The translations under genes and the position numbers were made by a program. From Bacteroidota bacterium (lineage in GTDB: Bacteria; Bacteroidota; Bacteroidia; Chitinophagales; Chitinophagaceae), in the NCBI GenBank assembly GCA_947456625.1, contig CANGQJ010000010.1, positions 1-64,000 on the forward strand: 64,000 nucleotides of DNA. Reading direction: 5' to 3'. Shown one piece after another: positions 1-9,297 of the stretch. The notes beneath the pieces were generated by a model. The model saw only the letters and a list, made by a program, of their open reading frames with translations, had not been told where the DNA came from and did not search any database. Numbering within the stretch: position 1 is the first letter of the stretch; the number at the start of each line of letters is the position of its first letter.

Positions 1-1455
1 AATACAACTGACGAGTCATTAGTACCTACAAGAGGTGGTGACTGGGATGATAACGGTGTATGGCGTGTTGTACACAGCCATGGTTGGGATGCTAACCATA
101 GCCAAGTGTTAAACGTTTACAACGCTTTAAACAAAATCAACTTTGATGCTACTAACGTATTAGCATTTAGCCCAAGCGCTCAACAAGCTGCTGAAGCTAG
201 ATTTATTCGTGCGTTATCATTGTATCAATTATTAGACTTGTATGGTCAATTCCCAGTAAGAAATCCAGGTGATAACTTATTGAACGCTCCTAAAGTTTAT
301 GCAGGTGCAGACGGTGCTGATTTCATCATCTCTGAATTAAATGCAATTATTTCTGCATTGCCAGCAACTTCGGCTGCTGATAAAGCAAACCAAACTTCTG
401 GTAACGTTTTATTAATGAAATGTTATTTGAACAAAGGTGCTTGGTCTAACAGAAAAACACCAACTTTTGCTGATGCTGATATGCAAAAAGTAATTAGTAT
501 TGGTAATACAATTATCGCTGCTGGTAAATACAGTTTAGCTACTGAGTACTTTACTAACTTTGATGTTGACAATGGTTCTTCTACTGAGAACATTTTAACT
601 TACGTTAACACAACAGGTGTTGGTGCAAACAATAGCGGTGTAAACGGTACATGGGCTAAAACTTTACACTACAACTCTTATACTCCATCTAATCCAAATG
701 CTGGTTGGAACGGTTTCTCTACTTTAGGAGACTTCTACAATAGCTTTGGTGCGGTAACTCCAATGGTGGGTGTAACAAACTTTAAAGCTGGAAAAACAAA
801 CGGTTTATATGCTGATACTGCTGTTGATAGTCGTATTGGTGGTCGTTACAGCTGGAAGTCTACTCCACAATCAGGTATCAAACCAGGTTTCTTAATTGGT
901 CAACAATATAACGAAGCTGGTGTTGCTGAGAAAGACAGAAAAGGTGCTGCCTTAGCTTTCGATCCAACAATTGCTGCTGATATGAAAGAAACAGGTTCAA
1001 ACTTAGAGGTAACAGGTATCCGTGTTATTAAATACACTCCTGACTTCTCTAACGGTGCTTCTTCTTACGGTGGACCTTCTGGTAATGACTTAGTTATCTT
1101 CCGTTATGCAGACGTAATCTTAATGGTTGCTGAAGCTAAATTACGTGCAGGTACTCCAGATGCTGCTGGTGCTTTAACACTAGTAAACCAATTGAGAAAA
1201 GCTAGAAAAGCAGAAGCAATGACTGCTATTACTTTAGCTAACGCAAGTAATCCTGTAGATCCAAAAACTTTACTTGCTGAAAGAGGTAGAGAGTTCTATT
1301 GGGAGTCTCAAAGAAGAACAGACATGATTCGTTTTGGTGTGTTTTTACAACCATGGCAATATAAGCCAACGGATAATGAAAAATATTTAGTGTTCCCTAT
1401 TCCTTCTCAGGCATTAGCTGCGAACCCTAACTTGAAGCAAAATCCTGGATACTAG
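1..1455 (+). CDS. RagB/SusD family nutrient uptake outer membrane protein (5' truncated by window start)
   Basis: Frame +1 is open from base 1 (NTTDESLVPTRGGDWDDNGVWRVVHSHGW...). C-terminal SusD hallmarks: 'RYADVILMVAEAKLRAG', 'LLAERGREFYWESQRRTDMIRFG', 'YLVFPIPSQALAANPNLKQNPGY'. Confidence 0.95.
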   Translation, partial: NTTDESLVPTRGGDWDDNGVWRVVHSHGWDANHSQVLNVYNALNKINFDATNVLAFSPSAQQAAEARFIRALSLYQLLDLYGQFPVRNPGDNLLNAPKVYAGADGADFIISELNAIISALPATSAADKANQTSGNVLLMKCYLNKGAWSNRKTPTFADADMQKVISIGNTIIAAGKYSLATEYFTNFDVDNGSSTENILTYVNTTGVGANNSGVNGTWAKTLHYNSYTPSNPNAGWNGFSTLGDFYNSFGAVTPMVGVTNFKAGKTNGLYADTAVDSRIGGRYSWKSTPQSGIKPGFLIGQQYNEAGVAEKDRKGAALAFDPTIAADMKETGSNLEVTGIRVIKYTPDFSNGASSYGGPSGNDLVIFRYADVILMVAEAKLRAGTPDAAGALTLVNQLRKARKAEAMTAITLANASNPVDPKTLLAERGREFYWESQRRTDMIRFGVFLQPWQYKPTDNEKYLVFPIPSQALAANPNLKQNPGY

Positions 1456-1488
1456 TTGTAATTATTACAATATAAATATCTAATTTTG

Positions 1489-1521
1489 AAGAGGCCAATT
1501 TTATTGGCCTCTTCTTTTTTT
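1489..1521 (+). terminator. Rho-independent terminator after susD
   Basis: Perfect 11-bp stem AAGAGGCCAAT/ATTGGCCTCTT, TTT loop, followed by CTTTTTTT. Confidence 0.85.
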
Positions 1522-1527
1522 ATAACT

Positions 1528-4500
1528 ATGACCATGAGAAATCCTGTTTTAAATTCCTTAATTATTTTATTGGTCTTTGCTATGGGCTGTAACTTGAAAA
1601 AGGAAAAACCTTTGTTTGAGTTAATGGAAAAAACGGGTATTAACTTTGTAAACCAAGTAGACGACGGCAAAAAGGAAAATAGTTTTTTGTTTCGTAATTT
1701 TTACAATGGTGGCGGTGTTGCAATTGGCGATATTAATAATGATGGTTTAGCCGATGTTTTTTTAACTTCTAATACTGGCGCCAACAAATTGTACTTAAAC
1801 AAAGGAAATTTTCAATTTGAAGATATTTCAAAAAAGGCAGGTATTATTGAGGATGACAAATGGAATACAGGCGTTGTTATGGCCGATATAAATGCGGATG
1901 GCTGGTTGGATATTTATGTTTGTAGTTCGGGTCATATGCCCACAGGAAATCGTAAAAACAAGCTTTATATAAACAATCACAATGGAAGTTTTACAGAAGC
2001 TGCTGCCAATTATGGTTTAGATATTAAAGCCTATACCACGCAGGTATCCTTTTTTGATTATGATATGGATGGCGATTTGGATTGCTTTATGATTAACAAT
2101 AGCCCCATCCCGGTGAATCAATTGGAATTTTCAAATAAAAGAGATTTACTGGAAAGCAAATGGCCAGTGGGTGATTTTTTAAAAGGCGGCGGTGATCATT
2201 TATTTAGAAACGACAATGGACATTTTACCGAAGTAACACAGGATGCAGGAATACACGGAACTTTATTAAGTTTTGGAATGGGGGTTTCGGTTGGAGATAT
2301 TAATAACGATGGATATCCGGATGTATATGTAGCGAACGATTCTTATGAGCGTGATTATTTATATATGAATCAAAAAAATGGTAAGTTTAAAGACGTGCTG
2401 GAACAAACCATGCAACATACTAGCTTTTCTTCCATGGGTGCCGATATTGCAGATGTAAACAACGACGGATACAGTGATATTTTTACCACGGACATGTTGC
2501 CACTTTCTGACTTTAGAATTAAAACAACAGGTGCTTTTGATGATATTGATATGTTTAATAGAAAAATTGGTGCAGGTTTTTACTATCATTATGTAAAAAA
2601 CTGTTTACAATTAAATGGCCCTTCTGGAAATTTCAGAGACATTGGAAATTATGCAGGGGTATCGGCTTCGGACTGGAGCTGGGGCGCACTTATGTTTGAT
2701 ATGGACAACGATGGCTGGAATGATATTTTGGCTTGTAACGGAGTGAATCATGATGTAACGGATTTGGACTTCATGAACTTCTTTGCAAACGATGTGATAC
2801 AAAAAATGATATTAACAGGACGCAAGGACGAAGTGGATCAGGTTTTAAAACAAATTCCTAAAACACCTATTCCAAATAAGGTGTATAAAAACGAACACAA
2901 TTTAAAGTTCACCGATATTGGTAATAAATGGGGACTTACTCAAAATACTTTTTCTAACGGTGCTGCCTATGGGGACTTAGACAATGATGGAGATTTAGAT
3001 TTAGTCATTAATAACGAGAACCAGCCTAGTTTTGTATATAAAAACAATTCAAGGGAAGTGAATCACAACAACTATGTTGGTATTAATTTAAAAGGAACTG
3101 GTCAAAATACATTTGCTGTAGGAAGCAAAATTCAATTATATATTGGGAAAGAAATATTAACCAAGGAAGTAATTCCAAGTAGGGGTTTTCAATCCTCCGT
3201 GGATTACAAACAAATTATAGGAATAGGGGCTGCTACTAAAGTGGACTCGATGGTTATTATTTGGCCTAATTTATTTGTTTCAAAAATAAATACACCTCAA
3301 ATAAATAAAGTGCTTGTAGTGGCACAACCAAGTTCGGGATTAACATTTAAACCCACTAATAATATATTTGTAAAACCACTTTTAAAACAAGTGAGTAGTA
3401 ACTTTTTAAAGCATACCGAAAACGACGTCATTGATTTTTACGCAGAGCGTGGTGTTCCTGAAATGCTTTCTAAGGAAGGACCTAAGGCTACAGTAGGGGA
3501 TTTAAATGGCGACGGATTGGAAGATATTTTTATTGGCGGTACACCTAATCATATAGGGCAAGTTTATTTACAAGACAAGGCAGGTAAATTTAATTTAAAA
3601 ACACAGCCTTCATTTGAAGCATTTAAGACCTTTGAAGATGTGGCTGTACAATTTATTGATATTGATAAAGATGGCGATTTAGATTTAATCATAGGCCCTG
3701 GAGGTAATAATAACGAGATAAATACAAGAGAGTTACAATTAAGATTATTTAAAAACGATGGTAAAGCAAATTTCACAATTGATGCAAATGCTTTTCCAAA
3801 TATTTCCATGAATGTTGCTATTATTGCTCCTTATGATTACAACAATGATGGTTTTGTAGATTTATTTATTGGCTCTAGAAATTATCCTTTTGTATATGGG
3901 ATGGATCCTACAAGTTTTTTACTACAAAACGACGGCAATGGACATTTCACTGATATGACACTTACAATCGCGCCCAACTTAGTAAATATTGGAATGATTA
4001 CAGGGGCAAGCTGGGTAGATATAGACGGGGACAAACAAATGGAACTTGTTGTAGTAGGTGAGTGGATGGCTCCACATATATTTAAAAATACAAAGGGAAA
4101 ATTTATAGAATTAAAGTCAAATTTAAATGCCTTAAGTGGATGGTGGCAAACCATGCAGGTGGCAGATATTAATAACGATGGTAAAATGGATTTAATAATG
4201 GGTAACGTAGGGGAAAATTTTTATTTACAACCTTCCCCAACCCAGCCAGTTAAATTATTTGTGAATGACTTTGACAAAAACGGCATAAAGGATAAAGTAG
4301 TTACCTATACAATAGATGGAAAAGACAAGCCTGTTGTCGTAAAAAGAGAATTAGAGGAGATGGTGCCATTGATTAAAAAGAATAGTTTAAAGCATATACA
4401 ATATGCGAATAAATCTATTCAAGAGATATTTGCTGCAGAAGATATCAAATTGGCCATAACTAAAACCTTTAATTATGCTAGTTCTATTATAGCAATTAAC

Positions 4501-4842
4501 AAAGGTGGGGGTAATTTTGAAATAATACCATTGCCAGCAATCACTCAGTTAAGTAGTATAAATGCAATTGAACTTGCCGATTTTAACAAGGACGGGAAAT
4601 TGGATTTAATTTTAGGAGGTAATCGCTTTGACTACCAGCCGCAATACGAAAGGTTGGATGCAAGTTTTGTAGAAATACTCATTCAAAAATTAAATAATCA
4701 ATTTGAAGTATTGGACCCAAAACAAGCTGGTATTTTATTAAAAGGCCAAATGAGAGATATTAAAAAAGTAAATAGACTTGGGAAAACAAACTATCTGTTT
4801 TTGCAAAACAATGAGTCCCCATTGCTATTTGAACCCAATTAA
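1528..4842 (+). CDS. VCBS/FG-GAP repeat lipoprotein with ASPIC/UnbV domain (CRTAC1-like), paralog 1
   Basis: Many DxNxDG/DxDxDG calcium-loop repeats ('GDINNDGLADVF', 'DYDMDGDLDCF'); UnbV-like block 'VGSKIQLYIGKEILTKEVIPSRGFQSSVDYKQIIGIG'. Lipobox 'FAMGC'. The ORF-track start (TTG 1486) lies upstream of the terminator; ATG 1528 or 1534 is more likely. Confidence 0.9.
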   Translation: MTMRNPVLNSLIILLVFAMGCNLKKEKPLFELMEKTGINFVNQVDDGKKENSFLFRNFYNGGGVAIGDINNDGLADVFLTSNTGANKLYLNKGNFQFEDISKKAGIIEDDKWNTGVVMADINADGWLDIYVCSSGHMPTGNRKNKLYINNHNGSFTEAAANYGLDIKAYTTQVSFFDYDMDGDLDCFMINNSPIPVNQLEFSNKRDLLESKWPVGDFLKGGGDHLFRNDNGHFTEVTQDAGIHGTLLSFGMGVSVGDINNDGYPDVYVANDSYERDYLYMNQKNGKFKDVLEQTMQHTSFSSMGADIADVNNDGYSDIFTTDMLPLSDFRIKTTGAFDDIDMFNRKIGAGFYYHYVKNCLQLNGPSGNFRDIGNYAGVSASDWSWGALMFDMDNDGWNDILACNGVNHDVTDLDFMNFFANDVIQKMILTGRKDEVDQVLKQIPKTPIPNKVYKNEHNLKFTDIGNKWGLTQNTFSNGAAYGDLDNDGDLDLVINNENQPSFVYKNNSREVNHNNYVGINLKGTGQNTFAVGSKIQLYIGKEILTKEVIPSRGFQSSVDYKQIIGIGAATKVDSMVIIWPNLFVSKINTPQINKVLVVAQPSSGLTFKPTNNIFVKPLLKQVSSNFLKHTENDVIDFYAERGVPEMLSKEGPKATVGDLNGDGLEDIFIGGTPNHIGQVYLQDKAGKFNLKTQPSFEAFKTFEDVAVQFIDIDKDGDLDLIIGPGGNNNEINTRELQLRLFKNDGKANFTIDANAFPNISMNVAIIAPYDYNNDGFVDLFIGSRNYPFVYGMDPTSFLLQNDGNGHFTDMTLTIAPNLVNIGMITGASWVDIDGDKQMELVVVGEWMAPHIFKNTKGKFIELKSNLNALSGWWQTMQVADINNDGKMDLIMGNVGENFYLQPSPTQPVKLFVNDFDKNGIKDKVVTYTIDGKDKPVVVKRELEEMVPLIKKNSLKHIQYANKSIQEIFAAEDIKLAITKTFNYASSIIAINKGGGNFEIIPLPAITQLSSINAIELADFNKDGKLDLILGGNRFDYQPQYERLDASFVEILIQKLNNQFEVLDPKQAGILLKGQMRDIKKVNRLGKTNYLFLQNNESPLLFEPN

Positions 4843-4852
4843 TTTATAAGGA

Positions 4853-7800
4853 ATGACGCATGCTGGTTATTTTAAAAAAGTTATAAAAAGTTGCCTAGCA
4901 ATTGCATGCAGTATATTCTTATTTGCATGCAACACGCAAAAAAAACAAGAAGCTTTATTTGAACTTGCCCAAAATACAGGGATTGACTTTAACAATAAGG
5001 TGCTTGACAATGACACTATTAATATTTTAAATTATAGAAATTTTTATAATGGGGGAGGCGTTGCCGTGGGTGATTTAAATAACGACGGGCTCCCCGATAT
5101 TTTTTTCACTGCAAACCAAGGTGCTAATAAACTGTATTTAAATAAAGGGTCTTTTAAGTTTGAGGACATTTCGGCTAAGGCAGGTTTTGTAGATAAAAAA
5201 CAGTTTAGTACTGGCGTTGTAATGGTAGATATTAATAATGATGGTTGGTTAGATATATATGTTTCCAATGCTGGAAGTATGGATGATGAAAAAACAAGGG
5301 CCAATCAGTTATTTATTAATAATCACAATTTAACGTTTACAGAGCGTGCAGCGGAATACGGATTAGCGGATACTGGCTACACCACACAAGCTACTTTTTT
5401 TGATTATGATATGGATGGCGACCTAGATTGCTTTTTAATCAACAATAGCCCTATTCCAGTTAATAGTTTGGGTTATCCTAAGCAACGTGATTTATTTGCA
5501 AATGATTGGCAAGTACCGCAGAACATGAAGGGGGGCGGGGATCATTTGTATCAAAATAATAATGGCCATTTTAAAGAAGTGACCAAAGCTGCTGGCATTC
5601 ATGGGACATTAATGAGTTTTGGCTTAGGTATTTCCATTGGCGATATCAATGGGGATCACTTTCCGGATATTTATGTATCCAATGATTTTTTTGAAAGAGA
5701 CTACTTGTACATTAATCAGCGCAATGGAACTTTTAAGGACCAATTAGACACTTTATTATCACATACCAGCTTTGCCTCTATGGGCGCCGATATTGGTGAT
5801 ATAAATAACGATGGGTATCCCGATATTTTCACAACCGATATGCTTCCTGCCGATGACTACCGTTTAAAAACAACTTTAAGTTTTGACGACATTGATCAAT
5901 ACAGGTTAAAAGAAAGAAATGATTTTCACCATCAATTTTTACAGAACACTTTGCAGTTAAACACAAAGCATAATAAGTTCATTGATATTGCAAATTATAG
6001 TGGGGTGAATGCTTCTGAGTGGAGCTGGGGCGCCCTTTTATTTGACGCTGATAATGACGGCAACAATGATATTTATATCTGTAATGGTATTTACCGTGAT
6101 TTAACCAATCAGGATTTTTTAGATTTTGACGCCAATGAAATTAAAGAAAAAATGATTCAATCGGGTAGAAAAAATTTAACCGACTTGGTAAGTAAAATTC
6201 CTTCTATTGCAGTGCCTAATAAAATGTTTCGCAATGGCGGTAATTTAAAATTTGAAGACAAGTCTGCCTCCTGGGGTTTTACACAAAACTCTTTTTCAAA
6301 TGGTGCTGCTTATGCGGATTTAGACAATGATGGCGATTTAGATTTGGTGATAAATAATGTAAACGAGCCAGCGCTTATTTACAAGAACCTTTCGGTAGAT
6401 AAAAAATTAAATCATTATATCGCATTTAATTTAAAAGGGGCCGATCAAAATAAATTTGCCATTGGTGCTAAAATAGTAGCCTATGTTGGAGATCAAACCA
6501 TTAGTAGGGAATTAATTCCTAGCAGAGGTTTTCAGTCCTCGGTAGATTACAAACTAATAATGGGTATTGGTGGTCGTAATTTAATTGATTCCTTAATTGT
6601 TTTCTGGCCCAATAATACCCATCAAAAAATTACAAGTCCAATTAAGGTGGATGCTTTAAATGTGTTAGTTCAACCAAGTATTACAGATCCTAGTTGTAAG
6701 AAAAATACCTTTCCTATTTTGGATCAAAAAATTACTCCATTTTTAACAAAGCAAAATATAGGATTTGATAAACATAAACAACCCGACTATACCGACTTTT
6801 ACGCCGAACGTGGAATTCCAGAAATGTTATCACATGCAGGGCCCAAGGCAGCAGTGGGGGATGTTAATGGGGATGGATTAACCGATGTTTTTATAGCAGG
6901 TACCAGTGAACAAATTGGGCAACTTTATTTGCAAACGAATACTGGTTTTCAGAAAAAAGAAATTCCTGATTTAAAACAGTTTTCTAGTTTTGAAGATAGT
7001 GAAACCGCGCTAATAGATGCAGACGGTGATGGCGATTTGGATTTATTTATTGCTCCCGGAGGAAATACGGCCACGGTAGCTTCTAGAGAATTACAATTAA
7101 GACTTTTCATAAATGATGGTAAGGCTAACTTTAAAATAGCAACCAATGCATTTCCATTAAATGAAGATAATATAGGCGCTATTGTTTGGTATGATTTTGA
7201 CAAAGACGGCGATTTGGATTTATTTACTGGCGCTTCCTGCGTGACAAAAAATTATGGTTTAAATCCGCAATCACATTTGTATTTAAATAATGGCAAAGCA
7301 CAATTTACAGATCTTCCAAAATCAAAACTTGCCGGACTAAATGAAATTGGAATGATTAGAAGTGCTACAATTTCAAGTAAAGACAAGGAGCCAGTCACGC
7401 TTGTTGTGGTAGGCGAGTGGATGAGTCCACACCTTTACCAGTTTAATAAAGGAGGATTAGTGGAGTTAAAATCCAACTTAAATACTTTTAAAGGAAGTTG
7501 GAACTCAGTCACATCGGCCGATATAAATAATGACGGCAAACCCGATTTGATTTTAGGTAATATTGGAGAGAATTTTAATTTACATCCTAATCAACAAAAT
7601 CCTTTAAAACTTTTCATTTCCGATTTTGATGGTAATGGAAGTATTGATAAAATATTTACAAAAACATTTGAATCTAAGGATGTTCCTGTATTTATGAAAC
7701 GTGATTTACAGGATCAAATACCATCCTTAAAAAAGAGCAGCCTACATCATAATGAATATGCTAAGAAATCGGTAAATGATTTGTTTAGCAAGGAATTAAT

Positions 7801-8203
7801 AAACAAATCAATAATAAAGGAAATTAATTTTGTTACCAGTGTTGTGGCAATAAATAAAGGTGGTGGACAGTATGCGATTATTCCACTCCCACCTATAGCT
7901 CAATTTTCAAGTGTTCATGCTATATTATGCATGGATATAAATAAGGATGGCAACTTGGATTTAATTATTGGTGGGAATGATTTTTATTTTCAACCACAAT
8001 TAGGTAGGCTAGACGCCAATCAAGGCCTTATTTTAATAGGAGATGGTAAAGGAGGGTTCATAACATTAAGTTCCGACAAAACAGGCTTAAATTTAAATGG
8101 GATGGTGAGGGATATTAAAATGCTAGATTTTAAAGGCCAACCTAATTTACTATTCTTGCAAAACGATTTGGCACCTCAGTTGTTTAAAATTACAAAACCC
8201 TAA
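4853..8203 (+). CDS. VCBS/FG-GAP repeat lipoprotein with ASPIC/UnbV domain (CRTAC1-like), paralog 2
   Basis: Collinear with paralog 1 over its length; 'IPSRGFQSSVDYKLIMGIGG'; lipobox 'LFAC'; 10 bp downstream of paralog 1. Confidence 0.9.
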   Translation: MTHAGYFKKVIKSCLAIACSIFLFACNTQKKQEALFELAQNTGIDFNNKVLDNDTINILNYRNFYNGGGVAVGDLNNDGLPDIFFTANQGANKLYLNKGSFKFEDISAKAGFVDKKQFSTGVVMVDINNDGWLDIYVSNAGSMDDEKTRANQLFINNHNLTFTERAAEYGLADTGYTTQATFFDYDMDGDLDCFLINNSPIPVNSLGYPKQRDLFANDWQVPQNMKGGGDHLYQNNNGHFKEVTKAAGIHGTLMSFGLGISIGDINGDHFPDIYVSNDFFERDYLYINQRNGTFKDQLDTLLSHTSFASMGADIGDINNDGYPDIFTTDMLPADDYRLKTTLSFDDIDQYRLKERNDFHHQFLQNTLQLNTKHNKFIDIANYSGVNASEWSWGALLFDADNDGNNDIYICNGIYRDLTNQDFLDFDANEIKEKMIQSGRKNLTDLVSKIPSIAVPNKMFRNGGNLKFEDKSASWGFTQNSFSNGAAYADLDNDGDLDLVINNVNEPALIYKNLSVDKKLNHYIAFNLKGADQNKFAIGAKIVAYVGDQTISRELIPSRGFQSSVDYKLIMGIGGRNLIDSLIVFWPNNTHQKITSPIKVDALNVLVQPSITDPSCKKNTFPILDQKITPFLTKQNIGFDKHKQPDYTDFYAERGIPEMLSHAGPKAAVGDVNGDGLTDVFIAGTSEQIGQLYLQTNTGFQKKEIPDLKQFSSFEDSETALIDADGDGDLDLFIAPGGNTATVASRELQLRLFINDGKANFKIATNAFPLNEDNIGAIVWYDFDKDGDLDLFTGASCVTKNYGLNPQSHLYLNNGKAQFTDLPKSKLAGLNEIGMIRSATISSKDKEPVTLVVVGEWMSPHLYQFNKGGLVELKSNLNTFKGSWNSVTSADINNDGKPDLILGNIGENFNLHPNQQNPLKLFISDFDGNGSIDKIFTKTFESKDVPVFMKRDLQDQIPSLKKSSLHHNEYAKKSVNDLFSKELINKSIIKEINFVTSVVAINKGGGQYAIIPLPPIAQFSSVHAILCMDINKDGNLDLIIGGNDFYFQPQLGRLDANQGLILIGDGKGGFITLSSDKTGLNLNGMVRDIKMLDFKGQPNLLFLQNDLAPQLFKITKP

Positions 8204-8225
8204 ATAATTTCATTAAGGCAAAAAA

Positions 8226-9161
8226 TTACATGACAGGATAGTATATTCTTGTTTGCCATTGCGCAGTGTCCCTTACGCGAATTCTGTCTGTAACTAGTAA
8301 TTCAAATGGTACTGCAGGGCTAGGACGTTTTGAATCCAATAAATATGCTTTAAGTGCAGCATAACCACTTTGTATATTTTGTGAACCTCCTACTACATCT
8401 GTAACAAACATTTTCCCATTAACTGGCATTCTTTTTATTTTAAAATCATTGGTTTCAGGTATTTCGCCATTAATTGAAATACCAACCATAATGGTATAAT
8501 CGTTAGTGGGGTTCTCTAAAACAGTTACCATTGGGTTGTTTAAAGGTGTTTTCTGAAATTTTCTTAAGTAAGCATTTAATTCATTTGCCGCTTTATAAAT
8601 TTGATCCGTAGTTGGAAGCTGTTTATTTATAAATTTAGTTGAAATGAGTACCGTGTCTTTTAATGTTAATTCCTTAATATCAAATCCATAAATATGAGTT
8701 GGATTTTCGACATAGTCATTTAATAAGTTTAATAATTTACTGGTTGCCTTTTTTATTTTAATGGCTTCTTGATAGTCGGCATATCTTTTTAATGGGTTCC
8801 AACTTGTTTTGAATTCTAAAAACCAATTTATAGCGGTGGTTTCTTTGGTAATTGCGTTTGCAGTAATAAAACTTTTTGTATTTATATTTTTAGTGGCTAT
8901 GTCAATTTGGATCATATTAGACAAAGCTGGATAAATTTGAAATTCAATATCCTCAAATACAATTTTATTTTTCTTGATATCAAAATAGGGGGCAACACTA
9001 TTGGTAAGCAGTTTGGGGTCGTTTAATAGGCGGTGTGCAGTTAATTCATGTGAAGCACTTACTTTAAAACTGGAAACCTTAATGGTGGTTGGTATGTATA
9101 AATAAAAATAACCTATGCAAGATAACAGTGTAAGGGTTGCAATTATTTTAAGGTACTTCAT
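8226..9161 (-). CDS. GyrI-like/SRPBCC-type effector-binding domain protein, membrane-anchored
   Basis: N-terminal TM segment 'YLKIIATLTLLSCIGYFYLYI'. C-terminal half looks GyrI-like ('KIKRMPVNGKMFVTDVVGGSQNIQSGYAALKAYL...FELLVTDRIRVRDTAQWQTRIYYPV'). Likely start is the second Met (9161). Confidence 0.55.
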   Translation of the reverse strand: MKYLKIIATLTLLSCIGYFYLYIPTTIKVSSFKVSASHELTAHRLLNDPKLLTNSVAPYFDIKKNKIVFEDIEFQIYPALSNMIQIDIATKNINTKSFITANAITKETTAINWFLEFKTSWNPLKRYADYQEAIKIKKATSKLLNLLNDYVENPTHIYGFDIKELTLKDTVLISTKFINKQLPTTDQIYKAANELNAYLRKFQKTPLNNPMVTVLENPTNDYTIMVGISINGEIPETNDFKIKRMPVNGKMFVTDVVGGSQNIQSGYAALKAYLLDSKRPSPAVPFELLVTDRIRVRDTAQWQTRIYYPVM

Positions 9162-9297
9162 TAATCTATAATTTATTTGTAAAAATAGCACAAGGCTTTG
9201 TTTTTTTCACATAAATCTTTAACCGTGAATAAGTAAGAAATCTTACAAAACAATTAACTTTATACCCTATAGCTGGATATATATATATTATAAAATA

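Noticed and set aside
1486-1527. N-terminal extension of FG-GAP paralog 1 from TTG 1486
   Set aside because: The extension overlaps a strong terminator hairpin, and a lipoprotein signal peptide begins at ATG 1528/1534.
2359-4154. Minus-strand ORFs inside the first FG-GAP gene, and similar ones at 5044-5304, 6949-7203 and 11706-12429
   Set aside because: Short, low plausibility, antisense to strong coding frames with clear domain repeats.
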